Positions 21,286 through 31,867 of a DNA stretch of 64,000 nucleotides are shown piece by piece (the stretch's first letter is position 1; the number at the start of each line of letters is the position of its first letter). The notes beneath the pieces were generated by a model, which made no database searches, was not told the DNA's origin, and worked only from the letters and a program-made list of their open reading frames with translations. Source of the stretch: Aphanomyces cochlioides (lineage: Eukaryota; Oomycota; Saprolegniomycetes; Saprolegniales; Verrucalvaceae); contig JAHQRK010000005.1 in NCBI GenBank assembly GCA_019828595.1, positions 1,364,001 through 1,428,000 of the forward strand. Direction: 5' to 3'. Both the position numbers and the translations under genes were made by a program.

Positions 21286-23299
21286 CTGGATTGGATGGCC
21301 CCTACGTATGAATTACACCCTGCCTCCTCCTCTCATCGGGTCGCTGCCCACGATCGCATCTTGCCTATATCGGCCGTTACGCTACACGAAGATTTACCCG
21401 TACTCGGACGCGAGTACGAGGCCCCCTCCCTCACGTCTCCCTTACCTCACGGGGGCGAAATCTCCTCGGATGCCTCGAGTTCCCTACCAGCACCTCGGGC
21501 CGTCTTTTCACTTCACCAGATCGAGGCCATACTTTCGGGAGATTTCCCTGGAGCCCCCGAAACTCATTCACTCGACTTCGAAGATCGAATGTATCCGATC
21601 TCTCACGAAGACATACAGCGCCAATTACAAGCTATACGCTCGCGTCGCCAAGTCCAGCAAGACGCCATCTTACCTCTCATGGAGCAAGTCCTCGTGTGTT
21701 GGCGCGTCATTCTCAAGACACCTATTTGCAATCCCAAACTTCAACAGGTACCGGTAATACCGCTCGGATGGACCCGCCGGATACTTCAACTCTGTCACGA
21801 CTCGCCTCTCGCGGGACATTTCGGGGTGGCGCGCACGATCGACCGTGTTCGGCGCGTGGCATACTGGCTCGGCTGGCGATCCGACGTACATGAGTACTGT
21901 CGAGTTTGCGTCCGCTGTGGGGCCGCAAAAGGATCTCGCCCCTGGCGCCAAGGTCGACATCAACGCATGCCGGTCTACCTCCTCCGCGGACCCTTCAACT
22001 TTCTCGTCGTCGACGCTCTCGGGCCATTCCCGATCACCCCGCGCGAGAACCGATACGTGCTCATATTTATCGACTACTTCACGCGCTGGCCGGAAGCCTT
22101 CGCGGTACCCGACCTCAAAACATCCACCTTCACACGCGTCTTGGTCGACGAAGTACTCTGCCGATATGGCGTACCCGAACGCCTACTCTCCGATCGCGGG
22201 ACTAACTTTGTTTCCGAACTCGCGCATTCCATGTATAAGGTGCTTGGGATCGACAAACTCTCCAGTGCGACCGGGCACCCGCAGAGCCAAGGACTTGTCG
22301 AGCGCTTCAACTCCACGCTCGCCACCATGCTCAAAATGTACGTAAACTCCGTCCAAACCGTTTGGATCTCTATCTCCCTCGACTCCTCTGGGCCTACCGC
22401 ACGGCCAACCACGAGACCCTCGGCGACACGCCTTACTTTTGTCTGTTCGGGCGCGATCCGATCTCGCCGCTTCACCTTACCTTCCTTAATCAAGACCCTC
22501 CATGGCGATCGGACGACCTGCCCCAATGGCGCCGCCAACAAAGCTCGTGGTTCCTGGCCACCCGACGCCTAGTCGAATCTCAACTCATAAAAGGGCAAAA
22601 TCGCGACCAGCGACAGTCGAACCAGCGCCCGATCGAATTCCAACCAGCCGACTCGGTATGGGTGTATCAAACTTCCGCAAGTCGAGACACGAGAACGACA
22701 CCCGCATTTTCCAAACTCGCGTACCATTGGCATGGCCCCTATCGCGTCCTCTCCAGACAAGGCTCTAACACATACCGCGTCTACCTACCCTCACTACCAG
22801 ATCGCGACTTCCCTGTCAACGTCGATCGCCTGAAACCCTTCCAAGGTTACTGGTCGCGACCCTACGATGAGCCTACGATGAGGACATCCCCGATCGTCTT
22901 CGCGATCCACCACGCGACGAGGACGCCGCGATCTCTCAAGGGGAGAGCGATCATATCAACGACGAACCCCTGTCGAACCCGGACATATCGGACGACACAA
23001 TCGAACTCGACATGCTACCACCAAGTAGCTTTACCGATCGAGTCACTTTCTCAGACAACGACGTGGCCTACACCAACACTGACTCCCCGATCAAAGACAT
23101 AGCTGACAAACGATGGATGGCAGGCAAGGAAATTGAGTATTTGGTGACACACGCCGACGGAACGCAACACTGGACACCACGATCGCGCCTCCAAGAATAC
23201 GAAGATCGACAACGCAGCTCTCAAGGATTACCCCCTCTTCGACGTAGTCCACGGTTAACAGAGCTCGATCTGGCACCCGAGCCCCCACCAGAATACTAA
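21286..23299 (+). pseudogene. gypsy pol: integrase with chromo-like C-terminus, frameshifted
   Basis: The first frame has the HHCC integrase finger (CHDSPLAGHFG, then CRVCVRCGAAKG) and the DDE core, with Asp in LVVDALGPF, Asp in LLSDRGTNF and Glu in HPQSQGLVERFN. A one-base deletion near 22355 moves the reading frame to LDLYLPRLLWAYRT and the GPY/F-like block (YHWHGPYRVLS). An 11-bp tandem duplication (22861-22871 and 22872-22882) then shifts it again. The final segment (IEYLVTHADGTQHWTPRSRL) resembles a chromodomain. All three catalytic residues are present, but the two frameshifts make the gene dead. It begins in mid-pol because the element is truncated. Confidence 0.85.
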
Positions 23300-23466
23300 C
23301 CCCGCGCCCTCGCTCCAACTACATATCTTACATATCTACATATACCACGCGACTGAAGAACCCTCCGATCGCGTGTCCACAACACATGCATCCCAAACCA
23401 ACACCGAAAACTGAACAAGCACACTCAATTATGCATTAAAGAAGAGAAGACTATCGGCTCCCCTCC

Positions 23467-25995
23467 CTAAAGAGTCATGGCGGAATCAGTCGACGACTGA
23501 CGCTCTTCATATGCCTCACGCAATTCGACGGGACCACCATCCACCCGCACCAAACGACCTTGCGCTCGACTCTCGACTGCCCCCCATTGAGGACTCGGAT
23601 CGCGTAAGCCAGTATACACCAGGTCCACGAAGTCATACGGCTGACCGGGCACCACAGAACCGGACTCCACCAAACTGATCGCCTGGGTGCACACGACCTT
23701 CAAATCGGATATGGTCTGGACTTGATACTTGGCCAGATCGTCTTGAGGTTTTGACTTCAAAGAACCTCGCTGGGTGTAATACTTGAAAGTCGACACCGGA
23801 TCACACAACCACTCGAGCAACTTGTCGCCTTGACGCGCCAGAGCGGGCACCTTGGGGAACCATTCCTTCGCTTCGGCCAGATAGTCCAAAACCACCCGCT
23901 CGCCCTGGTCACCACCGCCATGCGCGAAAAACATAGTCTTCAAACAGATCGGGGCCTTGAACAACATCGGCCATTGATGTCGCGGCGAGCAAAAATAGGC
24001 GATCGGGCTCAGATGCTGCTGCCCCGCGCTGTCTTCTTCCGCGACCTTCAGACTTGCCAACACCATTCCCAAAATGCCCGTGATCTGGTCCAAACTCCCA
24101 TACTTGTCATTGGCGGAATCCAACTTCAAGTAAAACAAGCGCTCGAAGACTTCACGCCAGCGTTTTTTCCAGAACATCTTCAAGGCTTCGTCAACCAACC
24201 GAGTAGCATCGTTGGCGCGTTCTTCAGGAAAAATCGAAGGCAAGTGCTGGTAACGCTCCCACGGCTTGGCCACGACTATCGCCTCGTACGCACTCACGAT
24301 CGACGGGGGAAGAATCCGACTCCGAACTGCACCAGCCGGCGCTGAGCGAGGGGTCTTCGCAGCTGGCCTTGGTGAACCCACACAAGACCGCTTGGACTTC
24401 GGCGTGGACGCGACGCTCGGGCGCTTGCGCGCTTGATCCACCAACGTGCTGATCGCGCCGCTCGCGAGGCCCTCATCTTCCGAGATTGACGGGTTCGGGT
24501 CTTCATGATCCAGGTCGGCCTCGTGTCCCGGCGGGTTGTGGATCAGGAATTGTGGTTTGGATCGGGGACTGATAAAGCTCGTCTGCGCCTCCGATCCCTT
24601 CGTTTCTTCGCCCCCATTACGCGCGCCAGGAACAAGGGCAGCCAAGAGATGGCGGTCGCGTACACCTCGGTCCCGTAGCTTGGCCAACACCTCGTCAATA
24701 CGTTCCCGCCAGAGAGTCACTTCCTTCTCCACTTCATCGACATCCGCGATCGCGGGCAACGGCACCACTGGGCTCGAAGCTTGGGCAGGGCCCGTCCCGA
24801 TCACGTTGACTGTTGAGGAAAATGGAGCACGAGACTGCCATGCCTCCACCCAGCCAGCCAGATCGCCCACCACCAGGAAATTTTCGCGCGACCAATTCAG
24901 AAAGTCCACCGCGCCGCGCAAGCCTTCGTCGCCCCGCACGCTGTCTCGCACGGCCTTGACAAGTCGATCGCGTATCTCTTCCGCTTCCGTAATAAGCTTG
25001 TCGTGCAGCAAGGCGATGTCTCCGAAAGCGGACTGCCATTTATCTCGCTGAGCCTTCAAGTCTCGGGCTTCCTTGACCACCTCGGCAGCCTCCCGATCGC
25101 GAACATCTTGATCGTCCAACACAGCCTTGAGTTTCATCTCCAGATCGGCTAGCTACCCGGCGGATAACACGGCTGCCTCGACCAGATCTTGCCGCTTGCT
25201 TTCGGATTCTTTGAGCTCCGCGGACAAACGCTGCAGCTCAGGCTGGACCTGGACATCACGAATTTCTTGCACCTTCTTCTTCCAGTGCTCCGCCGAGGCT
25301 AATCGCTCATTTGATTGAACCTCCTTCAAGCGGAGATCGTGCCGAACGGAGGCCAGTTCGGAGCGCAAATTTCGAATCACCTCATCTTGGCGTCGGCCGT
25401 CGTTAACCATCGTCTGGTGCATGGCCTCTTTATCCGCTCGCAAGACCAGCTCGGACTCACACAAGGCCGACAAGCGCTTGATCTCGACGGTCTGTCTCGC
25501 CACCTGCTCGGACAGTGCCTGTTGTACGGTGTTTGACTCGTGCAACTCACCGGGCAGCTGCAACACATCGTTGCCACGCTCCCGGAGATACTCTCTGGCT
25601 TCGACACGATCGCGCAAGGCCGCCACCAACGCGACTTGCTGTCGGGCGATGATTTCATCAGCGGGGGTATTGGGCCACGCCAGATCGGCTGTCACATCTG
25701 CTCCACCCGAGCGATGCAACATCTTCTCGGCCTCTCCTCTTCCGCACGCCAGAGCTTCCCGATCTTGCGCCACTTGTTCTCGCAAGGCAGCAATCGTCGT
25801 GCGCGACTCTTCGACCTCGCGTACCATGCCGGCCCACGCCCGTGCGCCCCCTTCGGGGTAATTGTCTTGGTACGATCGGGCCAGATTGTTCAAGTCCTCT
25901 AAATGAGTCACCATCCTTCGTAATGCGCCTAAGTCCCGGCTCGATTGAACGATATGGTCGCTGACTGTATCCGCGGCCTGCCCGACGTTGTCCAT
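23467..25995 (-). pseudogene. antisense ORF of the gypsy element, about 840 codons, one in-frame stop
   Basis: A single minus-strand frame is open from ATG 25995 to the stop at 23467 apart from one TAG (25153-25155). The N-terminal 280 residues are strongly coiled-coil (REVEESRTTIAALREQVAQD and similar heptads). A second helical part follows, then a Pro/Ser-rich basic linker (VASTPKSKRSCVGSPRP) and a globular C-terminal domain (MFWKKRWREVFERLFYLKLD, LMKAP-like and WLCDPVSTFKYYTQ blocks). It lies wholly between the end of pol and the 3' LTR and points against pol. I recognise no family. No nucleic-acid-binding knuckle is visible. Antisense accessory ORFs in this position are known from some plant Ty3 elements, and a gag-like origin is also possible. 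Confidence 0.7.
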
Positions 25996-26254
25996 GTTGC
26001 TCCTACCCGTCTTGTTGTCAAATGCCTCCCCTCGCCCACTTCGTTCCGATCCGAATCACTTTAAATGCGAGCCAATCCGAACCCGATCGCGAGCGACAGT
26101 TGGGATTGCGAATTTCTCCCGATCTAATTGGATTTCTGCCCTTCTCGTTTTCTCGCCCTACCGCTTTTTTTCTCTTTCTTCCTCAACCGACCGATCACGA
26201 TTCCTCATTGCGAATTCGTCAAAGCAGGGGCGTTGACATCAAGTGGGGGAGAAT

Positions 26255-26533
26255 TGTCACGAAGCGTGCCCTATCCGGTAATTCCGTTATCCGGCCAAGA
26301 TGGTCGTCAATTGTATTGACTGCACGACACCCGATCTGGCGTCCACCAATCTTCTAGCCTAGCCTTCCTCTCTAACTTTAACCAGACTTCTATTTGCTCC
26401 GTTCTACCGAGCTCCTCCCCTCCCCTCTCGCTCTCGGACTACTCCCCATAGTCCTTCCCTTCGCTAGCCGACTCGCCGCACTCTACGAGCCGGGTGAAAA
26501 TCAAGGAGTCGCGAATCAGAGTTTCACGTGACA
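26255..26533 (+). repeat. gypsy 3' LTR, 279 bp, with preceding polypurine tract
   Basis: The LTR starts TGTCACG and ends CGTGACA, a perfect 7-bp inverted terminal repeat with TG...CA ends. Immediately before it lies AAGTGGGGGAGAA, a good polypurine tract for plus-strand priming. It follows pol and the antisense frame in the expected order. The 5' LTR is not in the window, so identity between LTRs and target duplication cannot be checked. Confidence 0.8.
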
Positions 26534-27644
26534 ATTCGGTAAATTGAAATTGAGTTTACGATGGTTTTTGGGCCATATCTCGTGGTTGCACCTTCTATTT
26601 TCTGGCCGAAATGATGATGGCATTCCATCCATGATAATGGCATTCCAATATTGGAATGGATCAATGCAAACAAGAATCCGTGTTTGGACCAAAATAATTT
26701 TATCCAATCACATGTGCATTTTGTTGCTGCATGCAAAATGAAGCGTTTTGATTTGTCAATGTTCTGTTGAAAACTGGAATGAAATTGCCGGTGTGGTCGT
26801 TGAGAAATCGGCAGTCAAGTGGAGACGGGTAAGTCAGCACGCGACATGGGTATACGGTCAAGACAAACAACAGAGCGCTTTTGCAGCAAATAAAACCTCC
26901 GTTTGTTTAGATCATCGCCGCATATAACGTGTATGTTTCATTTCCGTTAGCAAATTGTGAGCCAATTTGTCGTTCCATACAAATCTAAAGATATAAATTG
27001 ATACGAAAATCTTTTTCAGAAAGAAAAGTATTGAAAAGAAGAGTGTTTATGTATTTTCAAAGGCATAAGAGCCTAGTTCGAAAACACGACTCGTCCAATC
27101 AAAACCATTTGAGTCTTGTTTTGGAGTTGCGTTTTGGTTGTGTTTTGTGTTTTCTACCTGTGTGGCCAATCAAAACAAGCCGACCAACAACGACGAAGTG
27201 GTGACAGAAGCACGAGGAAAACGCAATGGATTTACGTGGGAGCAGAATTTGGCTCAAAACACGACGGTACTCGGAAGAGGCTCTAAGTATTTATGAGCAC
27301 TTTATCAATAAATTTATACGGTTTTGATTAAATCTCGGTTCTTGTTCAAATGTGAAATGGCGAAGACAAGAGAGAAACGAAGATAGGCGGTCATACGGAT
27401 AACCTATTCCAATTATACGTACGACTTGCTGTCTTCATTCTTGCAACAGTCAAGCCTAAGCGAGATCGAAGAGAGGCGTGACAGCTAATAACGATTGCCA
27501 TGTGCCAGCGAAGAAAAGGTCGCTGGATGACAAGACATGAATGAAAGTACGCGAAATCGAAGCAATAAAGCAGTCGAAAGCTAGCTCAGGGCGGCAGACT
27601 GTCATTCATGATTTCTTTTGAAGTTGTTACTGTAGTTGATTCAA
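26534..27644. other. non-coding AT-rich stretch
   Basis: I find no supported gene. The first 40 bases (AAATTGAAATTGAGTTTACG near 26540) resemble, inverted, the sequence just inside the left arm of the long inverted repeat at about 31803-31830. This suggests a shared repeat fragment. The remainder shows only short frames. Confidence 0.4.
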
Positions 27645-27856
27645 GGGAAAATGTCAAACGGTGTATAATTTATCAAAATATTGACAAATTGAGTAAAATG
27701 TTTGCAAAATGTGTATAACGTCCATCACTCATTTGCCATTTGGTGAAAGCCACCATAATGAACACCCTATTACTCAGAGTGCTTGTTTTTGCCTAGCTCT
27801 AGTTTACACATTTTTGATAATATTTTGATAAATTATACACCTTTTGACATTTACCC
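27645..27856. mobile_element. small MITE with about 33-bp inverted ends
   Basis: The left end (GGGAAAATGTCAAAC, then GGTGTATAATTTATC) and the right end are inverted complements with a few differences over about 33-35 bp. The interior is non-coding. Flanking duplication is not clear, so the class is open. Confidence 0.6.
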
Positions 27857-27954
27857 TCAGTTCAATAAAGAATTTCTTGAATTCACCGAAAATAGCAAAG
27901 TCAAGAGAAAATCGAATGTCGGAGAAAGCGAAAATTAGCGAGAATATACTGTAC

Positions 27955-28138
27955 TACAAAACTGCCTAGACTCAAGCAATCGGAGCCGTCGCCGAAGCAT
28001 CCCTTGTCTTATCCCGTCAACTTCTTTCCCAATCGACTAACCCGTGCCATGCAGTCAACTCGATATATAACCCTGGCACACCGGCTAAGTAAGTCAGATT
28101 CTTCCAAGCGTCGTGGTGAGGGCCAGTGTCTATTTCAA
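27955..28138. repeat. 184-bp block repeated directly at 40200-40381
   Basis: From ACTACAAAACTGCCTAGACT to the region after TTCCAAGCGTCGTGG the two blocks agree almost perfectly in the same orientation. The right-hand copy begins exactly where the right arm of the long inverted repeat ends. The block overlaps the 3' end of the coding fragment listed next. Confidence 0.75.
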
Positions 28139-28139
28139 T

Positions 28140-28430
28140 GACAGAGTTTGGCTGACGCGCGTAAAGGCCAAGGCTAAAATCTGTCTCTCGGGGTATTTCT
28201 TTCTGTCCGCTCGAATCATGTCGGAGGTATATTCTTTGAGTGCACAGTGATGACCTTTTGTAGGATCTGCAAAGAACCATTGTTGCCAAGCATTGCGTCC
28301 ACTCCGAGCAGTTGGTATTGGCTTTTGAATAGGAACGCATTCATTGGAGCCTGACGCAATTTCTTGGAAGCATTTAACTGCCGCTGTTTCAGAAGATCGC
28401 TCTCAAGAAGTGCTTTGACGAGAGCCCGCC
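28140..28430 (-). pseudogene. unidentified coding fragment
   Basis: On the minus strand from about 28430, one frame reads LLESDLLKQRQLNASKKLRQ. After an apparent one-base shift the next frame continues with ARSGRNAWQQWFFADPTKG and ADRKKYPERQILALAFTRV up to a stop near 28138. The residue pattern looks like real protein, but I cannot name the family. The shift and the short length suggest a broken gene or element fragment. Confidence 0.35.
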
Positions 28431-28560
28431 CTAACTACTCCAAATTGGCAATCGGGTCCATGTTTGAACTTATAGGCACGTGAATACTTGGAAGCACAGA
28501 TCGTAGTAGATTTCTAGGATCAATTTCGTTGCTGATGCTTCGAGTAATTAAATATTCACA

Positions 28561-28854
28561 GCAGTGTTCGGTTTGAAAATCATGACCGCATCTTGATTCT
28601 CCCATGCAAAACCTATTTGAGTATTTCACGGGACTAACAACATTCATGAGAACCCACATTCACTCTTTTGAATATACCTGTATGGGATAGATTCTAAAAA
28701 ACATGATTATCTCACCAAAATGGATTATGCCAGTGTTGCTTGAGGAACGGAAGGAAATTTCGCAAATTCACATATGGTTTGTGGTCGTTTTCTATTGGAT
28801 AAAATTTGTTCAGAATCAACTTGAATCATGATTCTTTGCCAAGTCGAACACGGC
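28561..28854. mobile_element. second copy of the GGCCGTGTTCG MITE (inverted, diverged)
   Basis: The sequence is the complement of 8477-8784, with many shared tracts such as AACAAATTTTATCCAATAG. The right end GAACACGGCC is followed by TAA, as in the first copy. The left end (GCAGTGTTCGG) has lost its outer bases, so its target duplication cannot be read. Non-coding. Confidence 0.75.
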
Positions 28855-28869
28855 CTAAATGTTTGCTCC

Positions 28870-29554
28870 ATTTTGTATCCGATATTCCTTTCAAAAATGA
28901 TTAGCATGGTGTATAAATCGTACAAGGGGTGTTAGAAGTGCTTCGAGCATGATTTTGAAATTTCAAATTGCGTGGTCAATGAAGGATTGTAGAGTCTGTG
29001 TCACATGCAAACTTGAATAACATCCAGCAAGCAAATCGTTCGTTTGACAGTTCATGAGAAGCAAATTATACTCTATTGGCATCCTGACGGCGATGCAATG
29101 GATTACAGAGGCGTGGGGCGACATGACTTCATTGACCGTTCAAAACTGCTGAAACCACATTGTTCTTGTTGGTCACGCCAGAGAAGAGCAACGACTTCAA
29201 ACGCCACCATCCTTCTCGCTTCGTTTCTTGCTCAATTGAACGATTCACTTGTCATGAAAATTTGTTACTCTTAAGCAATATATTGTTTGTTATCAATAAC
29301 CTTCGAAAATTTATCAAAATCAATGAGAGCAAACGTTGGGGAGAACTGTACACACTTCCCTCGGAATATCAGCTACAAAGTAGATGTCTACCTCCCCTGC
29401 TCTACAAGGAGTTGTACAGTACAGTCTTCTCAAGTCTGAACTCACATGTGACGTAAAGCGTCAGGTTTTCGGTCTAGAGCCCATTTTTCAGTCTAAGCAT
29501 CAGCCAATCAAATGAGAGAACAAAAAATCTACACATTGATGTCTTTATTATACT
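28870..29554. other. unassigned spacer
   Basis: There is no supported gene. Frames at 29044-29274 and 29160-29456 are short and carry no recognisable motif. The spacer ends at the left edge of the long inverted repeat. Confidence 0.4.
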
Positions 29555-29870
29555 GTAGCAGTGGAATGTCTTCGATGAGATACTCTAATGGTTACCATGT
29601 CGCCTCTGCGTTATGGAGGTCAAGCCAAAAAACCTTGACTTTGTAAGATGCACGCGCAGCACTTCGCCGCGAAATGATCGAATCATGTGTCCACCGTCAT
29701 TGCAACAAGCAAAATCCGATAAAGCCGGCTTACATTGAAGTCAGTATCTGAGCAATAGCGCGCATGGTGAATTGATAGTGAATATGACTCAACACTGTCT
29801 TCAACCACGAAAATCCAATCTGATATGACTTTCACAGTACGATTGGGTCCTCGCCATTGAATACATTGTT

Positions 29871-31423
29871 ATTGTTATTACGCAGTTAAGTTACACTCTC
29901 TCGGCGGGCGCAATGCAGCCACAGGCCGCGTACTAGGGCTAACCTAGCGGAGGTAACATAATACAATATGAAAGGGGGGTGGGGGCTGTTCACTGCAGAG
30001 TCGGTGTAAATGCTGGTCCAGCTCAACGTCCATTAGTTCGGGCACTAATGACGGTTCGACCATATAATGGGCTTGGGGGTGGGCGTCGTGGATGGACGCG
30101 ACGGCATTTAGCCAAAAACGCGGGGGCGTATTCTTTTGTGGGGCGATCACATTCGGAAAAGGAGTACGTGAAGGGGTCCTTCGTGTAGACCTGGCAAGGT
30201 CGGCGAGGGCACTTGGGCGCTATGGGCTTCTGAACATTCGCGGATATACGTCCTTTGAGGGGGATATGTTTCATTTGAGGAAACGTCTTGATTGGCTTCG
30301 CGGGCAAAGCAAAATCGTTGAGAAGGCGCCAATGGCGGATCATAAATGGGAAGGCCTTGCGGCGTGGGATTGCTACCCAGTGTCGAATGAAGAAAGACCA
30401 GACAAAAGTCGTCGGGTCAATTCTGGGAACCCCTGTTATCATTTCCTCATAGGAGCGCTTCGGTGCAAGTTGAGCCTTTTCAGCTGATTTTGGGCAGTAA
30501 AAATTCCCCTGGCATAATGGTCGCATGAGAGGATGCTCACTTTTTGGTGGTGTACGGTTGTCAACTTGTGCACCAAAGTGGAACACCTCTCGAACAGCAA
30601 GTGCTCTTTGATAGGACGGTTTTGGGGGTGGGGCTGATTCTACCAAGGGCTGCATCCATGCACCATGTGCACTAAAACGAAATACTTCCCGAACCGTAGA
30701 ACTGTCTTGTGCGGTAGAGCTTGGTTGAGCGTTGGCTTTGAGTCGGCGATTTCGCCTTATAGATGTGTTTTGCGGCTGAAATCCAGAATAGTTTTTGTTT
30801 GTCACGTCAGAGGATGCATTGGTTGGACGGTATGCGTCGTCAATTGTTGGCGGGGCGCCTTCTCACGGTCGGGTCGCAGAGCTGCTTGTGCGCCTCAAGG
30901 AGCATGAAGCGTGTGAGAAGTGATGATGCTGGTGAACTCGCTGAATGCTGCCATTTGCCGTGTAAGCGGTATATAGTGAGCGACGTGGTTGCGTCGAAAT
31001 CACGAGTGGTTCATTTCTTGGCGGCACATGTTGGTCGGACTGTGCGCTACTGGGAATACCAGGGAAGCCAGTGGCCATGTAATTGAGGAAAGTGTTAGTA
31101 GCAAAAGGGTCAACCTCCTCGTCTGTCTCCACCATCGGACTTCGGATGCAGTTGTAAGGACCCCATTCGAGCTTTTTCAAGATGGGGAAAAAGTTTGCCG
31201 CTTTGGCCATAGTTAATCGTGTTTGTGTTGCCATGACGTAGTCCCAAGCTTTGATTTCTTCGATAAGACCCGGTCGGTCTGCAGGGTTCTCGCGCATGTG
31301 CGCAGCGATGCGCAGTGTGCTGGCTGATAGTGGACCGCAAGGCTGCGCCGGCGGCGCCATACGTGAAGGATTTTTCTTGGTGCTCCGCGCCCCGCTTGCT
31401 CTGTACCAGGAATATTTGGGAAT
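29871..31423 (-). mobile_element. 1.55-kb insertion with 15-bp target duplication
   Basis: The 15-bp sequence TCGCCATTGAATACA occurs at both borders (near 29859 and 31424). The right arm of the inverted repeat (near 39890-39915) shows a continuous version of the site with a few substitutions (CTCGCCTTTGAACAGAGAG). Read on the minus strand, the insert ends in TAATAACAATAACAA, a short simple-repeat tail. A long, variable target duplication plus a repeat tail is the pattern of a target-primed (LINE-type) insertion, so this is either a short non-LTR element or a retrocopy. The class is inference. Confidence 0.6.
30023..30805 (-). CDS. unknown protein of the 1.55-kb insertion, 3' frame
   Basis: The minus-strand frame of 260 codons is open from 30805 to 30023. 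It contains a repeated motif (VREVFRFSAHG and VREVFHFGAQ, about 34 residues apart), basic segments (PQNTSIRRNRRLKANAQ) and a Pro/Arg-rich end (CRRVHPRRPPPSPLYGR). No reverse transcriptase, nuclease or capsid motif is visible. It fills about half of the insertion. Together with the upstream frame it may form one protein separated by a shift near 30830. The function is unknown. Confidence 0.4.
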   Translation of the reverse strand: MTNKNYSGFQPQNTSIRRNRRLKANAQPSSTAQDSSTVREVFRFSAHGAWMQPLVESAPPPKPSYQRALAVREVFHFGAQVDNRTPPKSEHPLMRPLCQGNFYCPKSAEKAQLAPKRSYEEMITGVPRIDPTTFVWSFFIRHWVAIPRRKAFPFMIRHWRLLNDFALPAKPIKTFPQMKHIPLKGRISANVQKPIAPKCPRRPCQVYTKDPFTYSFSECDRPTKEYAPAFLAKCRRVHPRRPPPSPLYGRTVISARTNGR

Positions 31424-31459
31424 CGCCATTGAATACAGAGTGACGGGTGTTATCAACAA
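30863..31459 (-). CDS. unknown protein of the 1.55-kb insertion, 5' frame
   Basis: The minus-strand frame runs from 31459 to 30863. The part inside the insertion begins at MAIPKYSWYRASGARS, whose ATG lies in the duplicated target. It continues with LIEEIKAWDYVMATQTRLTM and FFPILKKLEWGPYNCI, which look like a folded helical domain. The end (RRTSSSATRP) runs into the next frame. I recognise no family. Confidence 0.4.
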   Translation of the reverse strand: MLITPVTLYSMAIPKYSWYRASGARSTKKNPSRMAPPAQPCGPLSASTLRIAAHMRENPADRPGLIEEIKAWDYVMATQTRLTMAKAANFFPILKKLEWGPYNCIRSPMVETDEEVDPFATNTFLNYMATGFPGIPSSAQSDQHVPPRNEPLVISTQPRRSLYTAYTANGSIQRVHQHHHFSHASCSLRRTSSSATRP

Positions 31460-31867
31460 AAAATTCCATCCAAGACAAAATCTCCCAAGGTTAACATCAT
31501 TGGATGAGGCTGTTTTGATCTGCTGGCCCTAGCCGAACGACGTAAGTTTTCGCTTTGCACCGTGGTGACTCGCTCAGCGTAGCCACGGCAATCCAGAAGA
31601 ACAGCTTTGGTTGACCGCGGAGACAGAGCAGAGCAGAAAACAAAGGCTACACAGACCTCAGAAAATGGCGAGAACACAGGAGAAACAAAGCTTGGACGGT
31701 AATCATAAACAAAGGAAAAACAGAGCTTGGACGGGCAGCGAGAACAAAGTAAAAACAGAGCTTGGATGCACGGAGAGGAGAAAGGACAAATAAAGGTTGG
31801 AACCATCGTAAACTCAATTTCAATAGACCGAATAATGGGCACTTTACGTTTGTATAAAATACCAACA

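Larger units (their letters stand above)
21286..26533 (+). mobile_element. Ty3/gypsy LTR retrotransposon, 5'-truncated, with antisense ORF
   Basis: Reading left to right the remnant contains the 3' part of pol (integrase and chromo-like tail, to 23299), a convergent antisense reading frame (25995-23467), a polypurine tract (near 26240-26253) and a complete 3' LTR (26255-26533). The 5' LTR, gag, protease and most of reverse transcriptase are missing. The left break coincides with the 5' side of the MULE gene. GC content is clearly higher than in the surrounding repeat DNA. Confidence 0.8.
29555..31803. repeat. left arm of long inverted repeat (interrupted by an insertion)
   Basis: Bases 29555-29870 and 31424-31803 together form an inverted complement of 40199-39525, about 680 bp per arm. 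The arm begins GTAGCAGTGGAATGTC. Its inner part (about 31640-31803) holds three to four imperfect tandem units of about 35 bp containing CAAAGCTTGG or CAGAGCTTGG. The arm is split by the 1.55-kb insertion at 29871-31423. Confidence 0.85.

Noticed and set aside
23830..25051. Long plus-strand frames opposite the gypsy antisense ORF
   Set aside because: They are shadows of the longer, heptad-rich minus-strand frame and show no domain of their own.
29571..29640. Possible tRNA-like sequence GGTTACCATGTCGCC at the left inverted-repeat arm
   Set aside because: No cloverleaf could be drawn, and the same sequence occurs as part of the 0.68-kb repeat arm.
30092..30487. 131-codon plus-strand frame in the 1.55-kb insertion
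   Set aside because: It overlaps a longer minus-strand frame with motif repetition, and no independent support exists.
31611..31793. Frames with repeated KQSLDG or LCFYF-like motifs in both inverted-repeat arms (also 39473-39679)
   Set aside because: They are translations of about 35-bp tandem DNA units inside the arms and exist in both orientations, so they are repeat DNA and not a protein.
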